From Linnemannia elongata (lineage: Eukaryota; Mortierellomycota; Mortierellomycetes; Mortierellales; Mortierellaceae), in the NCBI GenBank assembly GCA_036320915.1, contig JAXBDG010000016.1, positions 1,054,001 to 1,118,000 of the forward strand: 64,000 nucleotides of DNA, read 5' to 3'. Below are positions 31,421 through 43,175 of the stretch, in pieces. The notes under the pieces are model-generated. The model saw only the letters and a list, made by a program, of their open reading frames with translations, did not search any database and had not been told where the DNA came from. The position numbers and the translations under genes were made by a program. Numbering within the stretch: the first letter of the stretch is position 1; each line of letters begins with the position of its first letter.

Positions 31421-32735
31421 GAGGTCGATATGAGAGGGCAGAGAGGTAGAAGGAAGAGGAAGAGGAAGGAGATAAGGGAGAGGAAGGAGAGAAAAAAGAG
31501 AGAGGAAAGAGTGGGGTCGACTGTCCTTTGATGGGAAAACGAGAACGGCGATGTGGCAAATGAAGCAAAAAGGAGAAGAAGGAAAAGAGAGGGGAAAGGA
31601 AATCGACAACAGTTAGAAGGGAAGAGGGAAAGGAAGGAGGAAGGGAGGAACGAGAAAGGAACCGAAGGAATACAGTAAAGAGACAAGGGGCAGATGGGTA
31701 CCCATTGGTGTAAACCTGTCCCAGAAAACGAGGGTGAGAGGCGGGATGGCGAGGCGGAGGTGGAATAATGGGATGGGGGTGTGTGGAAATGCTATGTTTC
31801 AGCCGATTTTCGATTCTTCCCTTTCTACCTCCTTCCTTTTCTCATTCTTTTTCTGTGCTTTCTCTCATCCGAGCATCGCACCAGCCAAAAAAGCAATCTT
31901 GTGCTCACACAGAGAAAAAAAAGAAAAAAAGAACGAAAAGCAGCATAGAGTTTCGCTAGAGCCTTTTTCTTTGAAGCGAACTGTGCGTCATTTCAATTTG
32001 GGAAGAAAGGAGAGGGGGGAAGGGGAGAAGGAGAAAGAGACAAGGAGTAGGGATGGGGTGTCGTCCTGTTCCAATTGGTAAAACCTTATTTTTTTTTGTT
32101 TTGGAGGTGTTGCTCTCGTTTCCTCCGAGGAAGTACTCCTCAGGTACCCTACAGCTGTCGCGGAGAGAGGGAAGTGAACACAAAAGGCAGAGCAAAGAAG
32201 CATGGGGTGAGGGAGGGGAATGTAAGGACGGATGGGTACCATGCAAGGTGAGAATGTACCCTGGAATGGAAAAGAGGGTACCCGTCACTCACCACCCTTG
32301 AAATTAACGAGAGAGAGAGAGAGACAGAGAAATAGCGAATTAGTCCCACAGGCCATGGTCAAGCGAGGGTAGAGAAAGGGGAGTGCGTGGTGAGAGGGGA
32401 AAAGGAAGGGTGTGAGCGTGAGTAACTTCACATGCCATCAGGTTAGCACAGGATCACCTTATGAAAATATGTAAGGGTTTCGCTGTCGGATTACTCTCAG
32501 GCCATGGTCTTGGAAAATGCCAGTGATTGATTCGCAGAGGGAAGAGGGAGGGGGGTGGAACAAAATCACTTCGTAAGACTTAACCTCTTGACCAATGACA
32601 ACCCTTTTTGCCTTTGATTTACTCATTCTTCTCTTTGGATCCCTTGCTCCACCCTCCACCATCCTCCCCTTTTTACAAACAGGACATGGAATCACGACAT
32701 TGAACCAGAGAAAAAAGGAGAAGTCTATCCTGCTT
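31421..32735. other. Intergenic between tandem kelch genes
   Basis: Purine-rich sequence upstream of the 31420 start (pyrimidine-rich leader on the minus strand) and a GA microsatellite near 32310-32330. No gene supported. Confidence 0.55.
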
Positions 32736-35072
32736 TTAATGTGGGACATCCGTGTGAGGATTGTTCGGTATCCGCTGGGGTTCAATATCGAGCTTACTAT
32801 ACGCCCTAGCTAAAAGTCCTGTATCCGGAACAGTATGCACCGTGGGAGCAGTCCGAGAATAACTCGAGATGTCATCGTATTCTTGCCGTGCATATGGACC
32901 AAGTGATCCTATATTGCTATTGCTTGTTTTTGGGATTGGTCGGAAATGGGCGGTAGTGGGGGTGTTGGTGTTTGTGGTTATGGTACTCGCACTTACTACA
33001 GATGCCTCATGTCCTTGCCCTCCGAGTGGATGGGTTTGCTGCTGGTTAAATCGTTGCTGCTGCTGATACTGGAATGCTTGTTGTTGTAATTGTTGATGTT
33101 GTTGCATTTGCTGTTGTTGTTGGAGCTGTAGTTGCTGTTGCTGCTGGTGGTACTGTTGCTGCTGAAGAGGTGACCAAAGTTGTTGTTCCTGTTGTTGAAG
33201 CATGAGGAGCTGCCACTTCAAATCTAGTTGCTTCTGCTGAATCTCTAGATCTCGCATCCTCATGTCTATGGCACTGTTTCCCGTCGGCACAATAGCCTGT
33301 GGCCCTTGCTTGGGAGTGCCGACGACAGACTTGAAATCATATCCGCCTCCACCTGCAGCGAGATTCTGCTTATCCTTGATTGAGATCGTTTGGACGGGTC
33401 CAAATCCTGCGGCGTACTTCTTGGCGTTGTCTTGTTCTTCGTCATCATCCTCGTTGCTGTGGTTATTGATATTATGCGCGCTATTGTTGTCGCTGTGGGC
33501 TGTTTTGATAGAGAGTAGTGGTATACCCTTTTGTGTTGGTCTTTGCTTTTGCTTCCGACGGTACACCAAGAAACCGACAGTTGCACTGATCACTGTCAAT
33601 GAGCCGACCACTCCACCAACTATCGCTCCTAGGTCGGTCGACGATTCCTTATTATTAAATGGTGTGTTTGTACCATAAGGTGATCCTGAGGGGGAGTCGG
33701 GTGTTGACGCTGTTGATGAGGGTGATGAGAGAGCCGACGTTGACGAAGGGACAGCTCCAGGACCTGCAGTGGTAGGGATTTTGGGTGGCACAAGACCCTG
33801 GTAGGAAGCTGGAGGCGTATAAGAGGTGAGCCATGTCGAGTTGACATAGTTGAAGATTAACATGTCTCCATTTGCGACCAAATTTGCAGAGTTGGTACCA
33901 CCCCAGATAAGTAGGAGGTCTCCTGCAATGGTACAAGCTGGGTACATCCTAGCGTCTGCTGATGGTCCCTGTGTCCATGCTCCTGTTGCCGTGTTGAGGA
34001 TAAAGACTTCGCTGCTGGGTACATTGTTGACTCGTCCTCCGAAGACCACCATCCTTGATCCGTCCTCGCCTAAATTGTTTGTAAGGGGGGAAGATAATGA
34101 ATTAGATGAGGTAATACTAGGGTTAAGTATTTGGATAAAGGAGGAAGGAGGTCATACTTATTGCCATGCAATGATCTGCCCTCATTGAAGGGGGGTTTCC
34201 TGTCGTTTTCTACATAGAAGGAAAAAAAAACACAGTCCAAAATTAGATTTCATCAGCCCTCATCGATCCAAAAAAAAGGCCAAGCCCTCAAAGACACACA
34301 CTGACAACTGATAAGTGTACCAACATACCAAGTTCGACCAAGTCATGGTATCAACAATGAACTCCGTAACAACATTCTCCGTAGGCATCTTGTTCGTCGG
34401 TTGGTAACCTCCCCAATACAAGATACTCTTCCTCGACTCACACCAAACGTTCCCATAAAACCATCTCGCCTCAAACCGAACCGTCCCTGCAGGCCCAAAC
34501 GGATCCGGGAGTCTCGAGTGTGTGATATTCTGCGTAGATGGATTAAGGATATCCATGGTCATCCTTCCAGGATCTGTATACCCCGTCGCCAGGTACACAA
34601 GCCCGGTCCTCGGATCCGTGACCGCCCCCACACCTTGCCACTTCATATCCGCAAACGCCAAGTTCGACTGCACCCAAACCCCGGTCTCTACCCGGAACTC
34701 GTAAACAGCATTCGAATTAGGCAAATGGAACACCAACATGCGTTTCTGGTCGGATGTAAAAGTCGCAGGGTAGATGGAGTTTGCAGGACCCGGGTTGAGG
34801 ACTGTCCATGCTGGTTGGGTGGCGGTCCAGGAGGTAGTGAGGTCTAGGGTAATGAACTGGTTGGTTGGTGGGGTGTTTGGGTTTTGGGAGGCGGATCCGC
34901 CAAGGATGAAGAGGTTTGTTTTTGTGCGTGCTACTGCTCCTCCTGAGACTGGGTATGCCGTGGATTGGGCGGAGGTTTGGTGCAAGAGTAAGGAAGAGGA
35001 GAGGAGTGCAAGGGAGACAAGGGATGTGAGGAGATTGATCTTCTTGGATCTCCTATTCCTTGATGTGGTCAT
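32736..35072 (-). CDS. Kelch-repeat single-pass membrane protein, 709 aa (three exons)
   Basis: Exons 35072-34329, 34209-34158 (52 nt, with the DHCM motif) and 34069-32736, for a total of 2130 nt in frame. Signal peptide (LLTSLVSLALLSSSLLLHQT), kelch blades (LFILGGS, VYEFRVETGVW, ILYWGGY, MVVFGGR, LLLIWGGT), a Ser/Thr/Pro stalk, then a transmembrane helix (LGAIVGGVVGSLTVISATVG, FLVYRRKQKQR). The long cytoplasmic tail has a coiled segment (LEIQQKQLDLKWQLLMLQQQ) and a Gln-rich tract interrupted by H, L and M. Same family as 29046-31420 and 51878-54302. The Gln tract is coded by mixed CAA/CAG codons, so it is not a simple recent triplet expansion. Confidence 0.82.
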
Positions 35073-35901
35073 GGTCTTATGCGAAGGTGGAGAGTGAAAA
35101 GTAGAATTGGTCAATGGATGTTTAGAATGTACGTATGATGTGCAAAGGGAACACGGGAAGAGAAAATGTGTCAGGAACGGGGCATGAGGGGATAAGGAGC
35201 GAAAGGAGGATAAGGATGAGAAAGAAAGGTAAAAGTGGGCAAACAAGGGAGGAAGAAGAGGGAAACGTTAAAAGAAACGACAAGAGCTGAAAGCGACGGG
35301 CGAGGTCGACTCAGCACCTTTTTGCATCCATGATCGAAAGACAAAAAAAAAGAGATAGCATGACCAACTGTTAGTTCACATATGCATCATGCAATAGACC
35401 ATGGACCACCTTCCATCTTTCCCTCCCTGTTCAATCCTAACAAGGCGCTCACAAAACCATAAATAGCCTTCCTACAGTGGAGAAAAATCTTTCCGTTAAT
35501 CTACTGTTTTCCTTTGTTCGTCAAAGCGATCGAAAATCCAACGAGCGCCAAGGAAGACTTGTGAATAAAAGGGGCAGAAAAGCAAAGTGGCAATTTGACA
35601 TGCTGTGCATGCAATTTACGGACAATCGATGTTTGTGAGTTCCGAGGAGGACTCTTGTAGTGGATGGGTGAATTCCACGTGAGGGAAACCAACAAGTGTA
35701 CCCGTCTTGCTGAATGGTGTCTTTTTTTCTCTCTCCCTTTCCTTTTGCGCTCTGGTGCACTGGCCGACTTTCTTCCTGATGAAGGACTGTGCGTGGGTGT
35801 CTGAGTGCAGACAAAAGAAGAAAATATGCAACGACAGCATTAGCCATTTAAAAGTTGCGCACCTTTGGGTGAAAACAAAACGAGGGTGAGGGGATGTAGA
35901 A
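35073..35901. other. Intergenic
   Basis: The left part is the pyrimidine-rich (minus-strand) leader of the kelch gene. The rest shows no coding or RNA features until the 18S-like sequence starts. Confidence 0.55.
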
Positions 35902-36775
35902 GTCTACTTGGATAACCATGGTAATTCTAGAGGTAATGCTATATTCAGACTGCTAGAAGGGATATATTTATTAGGTAAAATACCAATGCGGGCAACCAGT
36001 TCTCAGGTGATTCATAATAACTTTTCGAATCGCATAGCCTTGTGCTAGCGATGTTTCGTTCAAATTTCTGCATTATCAACTTTCGATGCTAGGATAGAGG
36101 ACTACCATGGTTTTAACGGGTAACGGGGAATGAGGGTTCGATTCTGGAGAGGGAGCCTGAGAAACGGCTACCACATCAAAGGAATCCAGCAGGCGCGCAA
36201 ATTAGCCAATCCCGATACGGGGAGGTAGTGACAATAAATAACAATACAGGGCTTTATTAGTCTTGTAATTGGAATGAGTACAATTTAAATCTCTTAACGA
36301 GGGGCAATTGGTAGGCAAGTCTGGTGCCAGCAGCCGCGGTAATTCCAGCTCCAATAGAGTATTGTTGCAGTTAAAAAGCTCGCAGTTGCATTTTCGGCCT
36401 GGTTAGACGGTCTGCTCTAGGGTTTGTACTGTCCTAACTGCGTCTTACCTTCTGGTGAGCTGTCGTATTGTTTACTCAGTGCGGCAGGGAACCAGGACTT
36501 TATATTGAAAAAATTAGTGTTTAAAGCAGGCATTCGCTTGAATAGGTTAGCATGGAAGAATAGAAGAAGAATTTGGTTCTATTTTGTTGGTTTTTGGGAC
36601 CGAAATAATGATCAATAGGGATAGCTGGGGGCATTGGTATCTAATTATCAAAGGTGAAATACTTGGATTTATTAAAGAGTAATTTCTGCGAAAGCATTTG
36701 CCAAGGATGATTCCATTAATCAAGAACGAAAGTTAGGGGATCGAAGACGATCAGATGCCATCGTAGTCCTGTGAG
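35902..36775 (+). pseudogene. 18S rRNA relic (partial, degenerate)
   Basis: Plus-strand match to the 5' and central domains of nuclear 18S rRNA. Landmarks are TACTTGGATAACC, CCCGATACGGGGAGGTAGTG, TAATTGGAATGAGTACAATT, GGTGCCAGCAGCCGCGGTAA, TTAAAAAGCTCGCAGTTG and GGTGAAATACTTGGATTTAT. It starts about 140 nt into a normal 18S, has substitutions and small deletions (for example just after CTCCAATAG), and loses similarity after GATGCCATCGTAGTC. The 3' half is missing. A dispersed pseudogene, not part of an rDNA unit; no 5.8S or ITS follows. Confidence 0.88.
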
Positions 36776-37097
36776 GCCCTCTAGATATAAGATGTAGAGA
36801 GAAAAAAGAAGGGCTAGATAGGCGAATATCCAGCGGATGATGAACATCAAGAACAAGGAGAGAAATTATATGGGAAAATGATATATATTTATGCGTAAGA
36901 ACGAAAAAGAGCTAAAGGGGATTCTAAGGTAATGCTTGCTATTTATGTGGAGGTGAGGTTTGGCTCAAGTCCGGGAGGGTTGAAGTCACGGGATCGGCAG
37001 AGCATCAGAGTCCTCGGGAGAACTTCCTGGATCGGAGTTGTCAGGGCCTAGGGGAGAGTAGGGACGTGGCGACCAGATAGACTACAGGAGGACATGC
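36776..37097. other. Intergenic
   Basis: No longer rRNA-like; no coding evidence. Forms the 3' flank of the minus-strand secreted gene. Confidence 0.5.
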
Positions 37098-37429
37098 TTA
37101 GGGGGAAGCAGGGACTCCTGACTTAAGACCGTAGTAGAGAGCTCGGATACAATCTAACTGACAAGCTACATACCTCTCGGTATGATCTTTGGAACCATCG
37201 CCCTGGGGGCAGGAGGCAACACAGTTATTGGTTGCGTTCACTTGGCTATTATCGGTGGCAGGGACGTGAATGCAGCCTGATCTACACGCAATGTCATCTT
37301 CATAGCACGCTTGAAGGCATTTGCCAGCAGAAGATTCTGGGGGGGGGGGGCCGAGGTAACGTCAGTCGTGGATGTGGCGTCGTTGGTCGTGGATGCGGCT
37401 ATGACAACCATTATCCACAGGATGGACAT
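37098..37429 (-). pseudogene. Secreted cysteine-rich protein gene, frame broken in a 12-C tract
   Basis: The ATG at 37429 starts a signal-like leader (MSILWIMVVIAAS) and a Thr-rich stretch. Within a run of 12 C (minus strand, 37339-37350) the frame must change for the downstream part to make sense. In the other frame it encodes eight evenly placed cysteines in four C-x3-C pairs (CLQAC, CRSGC, CVASC, CQLDC) with QVNATNNC, PQGDGSKDHTE and CIRALYY, ending at a TAA (37098-37100). This layout resembles a family of fungal secreted or cell-surface proteins with four CxxxC pairs. Either the tract length is misread, or the gene is really shifted by one base. A shared promoter lies upstream. Confidence 0.6.
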
Positions 37430-37599
37430 AGCATAGCGGGTACATGCCAACATAATAGGTTAGGTTTGGTATCCTGGGCAGGCTTCAAGTGAAAGTAAAT
37501 GCTGGTTAATTTAGTAAAAGGACCTGTTGCGAGAGTCAATTCTTATTGATCGCAATCATACAATAGCAAGGTGCTTACTTTTCTGGTTTTAGACGAGTT

Positions 37600-37815
37600 C
37601 TTACGTGTGTTTTTTGCGGGATTTGTGCAAGTGTCCTTGTAGTGGTATTGCCAGCTTGGAGTCTTGAGGTAGGATCAGATGTGTGTCGGTGCAGGACGCT
37701 GGGTAGGTTCTACCTATTTATATAAAAGAGATGAAATAAATGGAGTTATTTTCATTTGGGCATAGAATAAGGAAGTCAATCAGAACTGCATCTTTTGCTT
37801 TGGACAAAGAACGAG
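37600..37815 (-). promoter_or_regulatory. Secreted-gene promoter and 5' leader module
   Basis: On the minus strand: AGATGCAGTTCTGATTGAC, CCCAAATGAAAATAACTCC, CATCTCTTTTATATAAATAG (TATA at 37719-37727), then the leader ACCCAGCGTCCTGCACC, GACACACATCTGATCC and TACCTCAAGACTC. The leader closely matches 55630-55690 (plus) and 20600-20670 (minus), although the downstream proteins are unrelated. Confidence 0.68.
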
Positions 37816-37929
37816 AAAGGTTAAGGGGATGCACAAGAAAAGGAAAGAGGAGGGACGTCAATCAAGAACAAGTTAGGACAGAACGAACAGAAAACATAAC
37901 AGTACATGCATTTCAGGATAGAAAACATC

Positions 37930-38660
37930 AACGGCGAGCTGGGATGACAGGGGCATGCTGAAGGAGAGTCCGATCAAAAATTTGAAGGCATACAAATGAA
38001 CCAACCTGAGAGAAAGAGAAACTAGTGAAACCAAACGTCCAAAAGGTGAACGAAGTGCAAATATAAAAGAAGATACGGTCGTCGAGAAGATCAAGAGATG
38101 GCTGCCAAAAGGGAGGGATGCAGATAAGATTAACGGCAAGAAGATACTGGAAAAAATATGATAAGAGGACAAATGAAAATGGAAGTATGATAACAAAAAT
38201 CAAGGGCGAGAACCAAGGGACAGAGTGACAATATCAAGGGAAACATCAAGGGACAAAATCAAGGGACAAGACCTAGGAACAATATCAAGGGACAATATTT
38301 AGGTAAAATATCAAGGGCCAGCATCAAGGGACCCGGAGTGAAACACAGAGAGGGACACAGAGAAGGACAAGGACAACATCGAGGGGCACAGGCACATCAA
38401 GGGACAGAGAGAGGGACAACACCAATGGACAATGCCAAGGCACACAGAAAGGGAAAACATCAAGGGATAGCACCGAAGGCCAACACCTAAGGTTAACATC
38501 AAATTCATAGGATGTTGAAAAAAGACCTAGCGAAGCTGGCATGAATAGCTGGAGATGCTGAAAAAGGGTCAAAGATCAATGGAGGCCATTTAGAGAAGGG
38601 AAACCTAGGAAAGATCAAAGGACAACACTATTGGACAACACTAATAGACAACACTAATCT
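37930..38660. repeat. Degenerate minisatellite, ATCAAGGGACA type
   Basis: Many short tandem units such as ATCAAGGGACAAAATCAAGG and, at 38620-38660, three GACAACACTA units. It lies on the upstream side of the minus-strand secreted gene and reads TCCCTTGAT on its coding strand. The same unit, in the matching orientation, occurs upstream of the plus-strand gene at 55862. Confidence 0.65.
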
Positions 38661-39289
38661 TTATTTTTTTTTTTTTTTTGAATGTAATATTGGGCTTGAC
38701 CAGCCTTGATCAAGTTATTCTGTACTATGGTTTTTGCTAATTTCCTGTAGTATGGTGTGGATAATATCACTGCGAGATTGTGTATGTTGGTGTAGAAATA
38801 GAACAGTATTGGCTGTTGAAATGCCGATTACTTTACAAGCCAGGAGTTGTGGGACGGTGATATTGAATTGGGGTTTGATAAATTAAAATAAATTCCCACT
38901 TTCATGGTCAAAATACAGTACAGTAACAACAAACGCCCACAAAAAAGACAACCCACAAGCAACAATAATGATGAGCGACTCTTTCGTAAAACCCGCAAAA
39001 TGAAAAAAGACACCCCTCATCCGACTATCACCACGCCTGCCGCTGTGGTCAGGATTCTCTTTTCTTCTCTCTGCCTGAATAACCTCCCTCTAAACCAACG
39101 AACCCTTGTTTCCCACATTCGCATCATCATGTGTTTGTCCAATTCATGTTTATTAGTACGAAGTGTAGATCCGTATCCTGAAAAGAAATGAAGAAAATAA
39201 TAAAAAAAAAGGGGGGGAAGAGTCGCTCCTGTTCATCCTGCATGGAAGGGAGGGCTATGTCCTCCTCACAAAAAAAAAAAAGGTCTTGT
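38661..39289. other. Intergenic
   Basis: A T tract at about 38663-38680, then AT-rich sequence. Holds the 3' end of the Sel1/Hsp70 gene at its right side. No gene supported. Confidence 0.5.
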
Positions 39290-42200
39290 TTAGTATATCT
39301 TGACGGCATCGAACAGGATAATGGCACTGTACACCTTGTCGCCAACAACCGCCTCGGCCTTGATCTCGTTCAGTCCAAAGTTCATGTTCACCATCACCTT
39401 GACCTATTATTCAAAATACAAATAATTAATTAGCTAATCCAATATCACAAGGCAAAGTGAGACACATACCAACGCTCAAGTAATGAAATTGAAAAAGTGC
39501 AAGTGTAGTAGTAGTTACCAAAGATCCAAGGCGGGAGGAAGGCAGGTGTGGACAGGGGATGGGAATTTCGGCAAGCTTGAATACTTTGGCATCGGTGGTA
39601 TATCGGGGTGGCTCGTTGTCGGTATCGGTGGCATAGAGGGCAATTCTGTAGTCCTTGGGGGCCTCCGAGTACTTTGTGAACGAGAACTCGCGCGAGATGC
39701 ACTCGTCGACGTTTACCTTTTGACCTCTCTTGATATAGGGCAAGAAGCGGTCGATACACCAGACTTTGTTGAGCTCAAACTTACGTTTGGCCAGGGGATC
39801 TTTATCCTTCTCGAAGGGCTGGTCCGACGAGATACCGTAGCAGCGACGGGCAATACGCGAAGTAGCCGCACGGAGGTTAAGACCAGCATAGACAGCGCCA
39901 CGGACAACAGCCAACTCGGGACAAGGGGGGATGAAGATGAGACCAACCTGGCTGCTGAACTGGGCTTTGACTCTACTATAGAGGTAGTTGGAAGAACCGA
40001 ATCCTCCGACGAGGAAGATGGCACCGCAGTCCTTGGCCTGAGTCAACTGTTCCTGAATCAGCGAGAGCACATCCTTGATGACGGGCTCAAAGACGTTTTC
40101 CTTGAGCTCGGCAGCAGTCAAGACCAAGTATCCGTCATCGATATCAGCCGCCTCGGGGTCCTCCAAGTCTTCAAAGCAGCGGTTGGCGGGGAGCTGGAGG
40201 AATTGATCCTCGAGTCCGTCGAACCGGGGCTTAATCGAGTCGGCAAAGGCGTCGACGAGGTTGGGGATGATGTTGGCGGGGAGATTGGCAGCGTCGTGTC
40301 CGAACTTTTTCTCTAGCAGTCTGCGCATTTGGCGGTCAAGGAAGACTGAGCCGCAGGAGGCACTGTGGCCCTTGGTGACTTCGGAGAGGCGACGGCCAGC
40401 GGTGGTGACGGCGATTTCAAAGACGATGACATCGACGGTTTCATCACCGGCATCGCAGATCATGAATCGGTCGCCATTGCCGGGATTGAACTGATCGCAC
40501 CTGCGCTCGCAGTAGAGGGCAGCGGCCTCGGGCTCGGAGATGAGCATGAGGCGGTCGGGGTGGTCGGTGTCCTTGATGAGGTTTGCTTTGACGGCGGCTT
40601 GTCGCATGACGTTCTTGCCTCTGTCGGACAACATTGCGGGGACGGTCAGACAGTAGCGGAAGTGGTCGCGCTGAAAGTTTTTGGCGAATCCACGCATGAT
40701 CACGCCGACGACGTACTCGTGGAATGCGTCGAGGTAGTGGGAGATTGCCTCGAGGACAGAAATGTCGACGTCGAGGGGGGAGGATTGCTGGTTTTCATCG
40801 AGGTGGCGTTTGTATCGGTAGAGGAGGGTGTAGTGTCTGGCGGAGGGTTTGAGGGCTTCCATCTTTGCGTGCCAGCCCCAAGCGACCAACTTGTTTTCTG
40901 GGTCATCTTTCTTGTACAAGTTGAGGGTTGGCGTCATTGGGTACTGCATACTATGCTTTGGCCTAGGATGGAGGGAGAGGCCGTTAGAGCGATTTGTTTT
41001 CCAAAGATCCAGTTGGGCTAGATTTTATTGTTTGTTGGATGTGTGTTGTTGTTGCTGTTGTGAAGGGAGATACTTGTTCAACCTTGTGTAGCAATACAAG
41101 TGTAGCACATGGCTAAAGGATACATACCAGTCGATGATGTCGATGACCTCCTTGTCGTCCTGGGTGTAAGCGTATGAGCAAGCCCTATTAGAGAGCAGCG
41201 ATGATGAAGATACACAGTGCAAGTGAGCAAAATGAAGTTGTTGTAGCTGTTGTTGTTGCTACTGCGATAGAAAAGAAATGGAAACGAAGGATTACGAAAA
41301 GGTGGTGCCAAATTCGATGGCAACGACGATGGAGTAGTTCCTGGGATTGAAAGACTGAGACTGCATCGGAGGAGTGGAGAACTGGGAGAGCGCCTCAAGG
41401 TTCTTTTGTTTAGCCGCCTTGTAGTCTCGTGGGACGCCCAGGCCATTCAGAAACATGTCATCCATATGACGCTGGCTCTTTGCATCACCTTGGAGAGCCG
41501 CTTTGGAAAACCACCGGACGGCGCTCTCGCAATGCTCACCGCTAGACGTCCGCATGTACATGAGTCCCAGTCTGACTTGAGCCTCAATGTCGCCGTATTC
41601 GGCGTTCGCAAGCGTCTGTTCAAAGTTGCTGGTGTCGATTTTGGGGTCACTTGGTTTGCCACCGTACATTGGATGTGGACCGAACCCAAACATATCTCCA
41701 TCAGCCTGATCGGGATCAACGGGCAACATCTCGACATAAGCATCGTCCGTGGTGTGAGAGAATTGTTCCCAGTATGCCTGTTCCTGAGCTGTTGCATCGG
41801 TAGAATTCTCACGAAGCATCTCCTCCGTCTCCACAAATATATCCTCGGGCGCTTCTTCAGATTTCTTCCCAGGTAGTGTCCCCAGTCTCTCCAATTGCGT
41901 TTCCGCACGCCTCTCCTCCTCTTTCAGTTCCTCTTGAGGCTCCATATGCGCCTCCTCTATGGGTGAAAAGTTTTCCGGTTCGACCAATGGTCCTTGGACG
42001 TTGTCCAGAATAGCCTCGGGAGCAGCGGTCGATCGATTGGGCTGGTTGCTATAATCAAGGTAATAGATACGAGAGTAAACAATATTTAGCAGCCTTGTTC
42101 ACAAGTCAATATTCATTCTAAAAAATAAATACAATCTCCATTCGACTTACACAAGGATACGCGAAATCTTACGCTGAGCAACGGCATTACCTTGGTACGC

Positions 42201-43175
42201 CGCTTTTAGATACCACTCGTACGCTCTGGCCTCGTCCTGGATAACACCTTTGCCTTGAGCAAACAGTTCCCCTACACTCAAAAGCGCATGTCCATGGCCC
42301 CGACAGACCGCCTTCAAGTAGCACTCCAGCGCCTTGGTAAACTCCTCTGGCGTGCCCTCACCCTTCTCCTCGAGCGTAACCAGGTCGATACGGACAATAA
42401 ACTTCCTGAACGCCTCTATGACATTCTTCCGGTCCTTGGGCTTGGATGGTGGGGCGAGACGGGAGGATGAGATAGGAGGACGAGAAAGAGTAGGAGGACG
42501 AACGGAAGAAGAAGGATAAGGAGGAAGAGGAGAGGGAGTTCGGGTTTGATGAGAAGCCGGTTGGGTATATTGATTCCAGAACACCGGGGTTGACATTCTC
42601 TGGTAATTGGGCGTATCGTATGAGTAGTCACTCGATGGGGACCTCGAATGGCGTGGAGGAGGTGTTGGGTGGATCATGTCGTAAGAGTTGTGGGCTGTGT
42701 ACTGTGAGGTTCGGTTGGCAATCTTTTCGAGCGTAGCCTGAACTAGCGGTGGGTCCGTTGAGGTGAACTTGCCGTCAACAACAATGTCCAATATCGCATC
42801 CGGAACAGCATTGAAGCGAAGTGGGTCGAGGCTATCAGTCGAACGTAAACAGAAGAAAAAGATAGTATTGTTGGCCAATTTAAGTTCAAACGGCGCTTTT
42901 TTCAACCAAGAATGCGTGGTAGTTATTTAGGAACATACATACCATTTGAGGTCAGGGCCTTTTAAGAATGGTATGGACTTGGTGCCATGTCTAGGATGAG
43001 AGGCATCCTTGAAGGCTTGTAGTATGTCATCCCAAAGGATGACTTTCCTTCCGCCAATAGGGTCGATGGTTATGACGACATGGGCGACTGGTGCTAGGAT
43101 AGTCGGGAACAGGTTATTCTTGTGCACTGGTCGGACCGCCTGGAGAAGCTCGTCTTGAGGGTTATTCTGCTCCAT
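39290..43175 (-). CDS. Sel1-repeat / Hsp70-like ATPase fusion protein, about 1093 aa (six exons)
   Basis: Exons 43175-42943, 42831-42151, 42048-41296, 41184-41128, 40962-39519 and 39403-39290. All are GT-AG and give 3282 nt in frame. The N-terminal domain is unassigned (GRKVILWDDILQAFKDA, RFNAVPDAILDIVVDG), followed by a Pro/Ser-rich linker. Sel1-type repeats lie at about 230-305 (AYEWYLKAAYQGNAVAQ) and 440-525 (AVRWFSKAALQGDAKSQ). Then comes an Hsp70-superfamily ATPase of the HSPA12-like branch: phosphate-1 VVAIEFGTTFS at about 546, phosphate-2 region ICDAGDETVD at about 743-752, and adenosine loop LVGGFGSSNYL at about 890-903. Phosphate-2 normally carries consecutive glycines; here two are replaced by Asp-Glu, so ATP turnover may be impaired. 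It may link Sel1 scaffolding to a chaperone-like or sensing ATPase. Exon 1 start chosen at the first ATG of the conserved frame; the first acceptor (42832) is the least certain splice site. Confidence 0.78.

Noticed and set aside
36424..36618. A 64-codon open frame
   Set aside because: Lies wholly within the 18S rRNA relic.
40365..41021. A 218-codon plus-strand open frame
   Set aside because: Antisense of the Hsp70-like exon; codon pattern and motifs belong to the minus strand.
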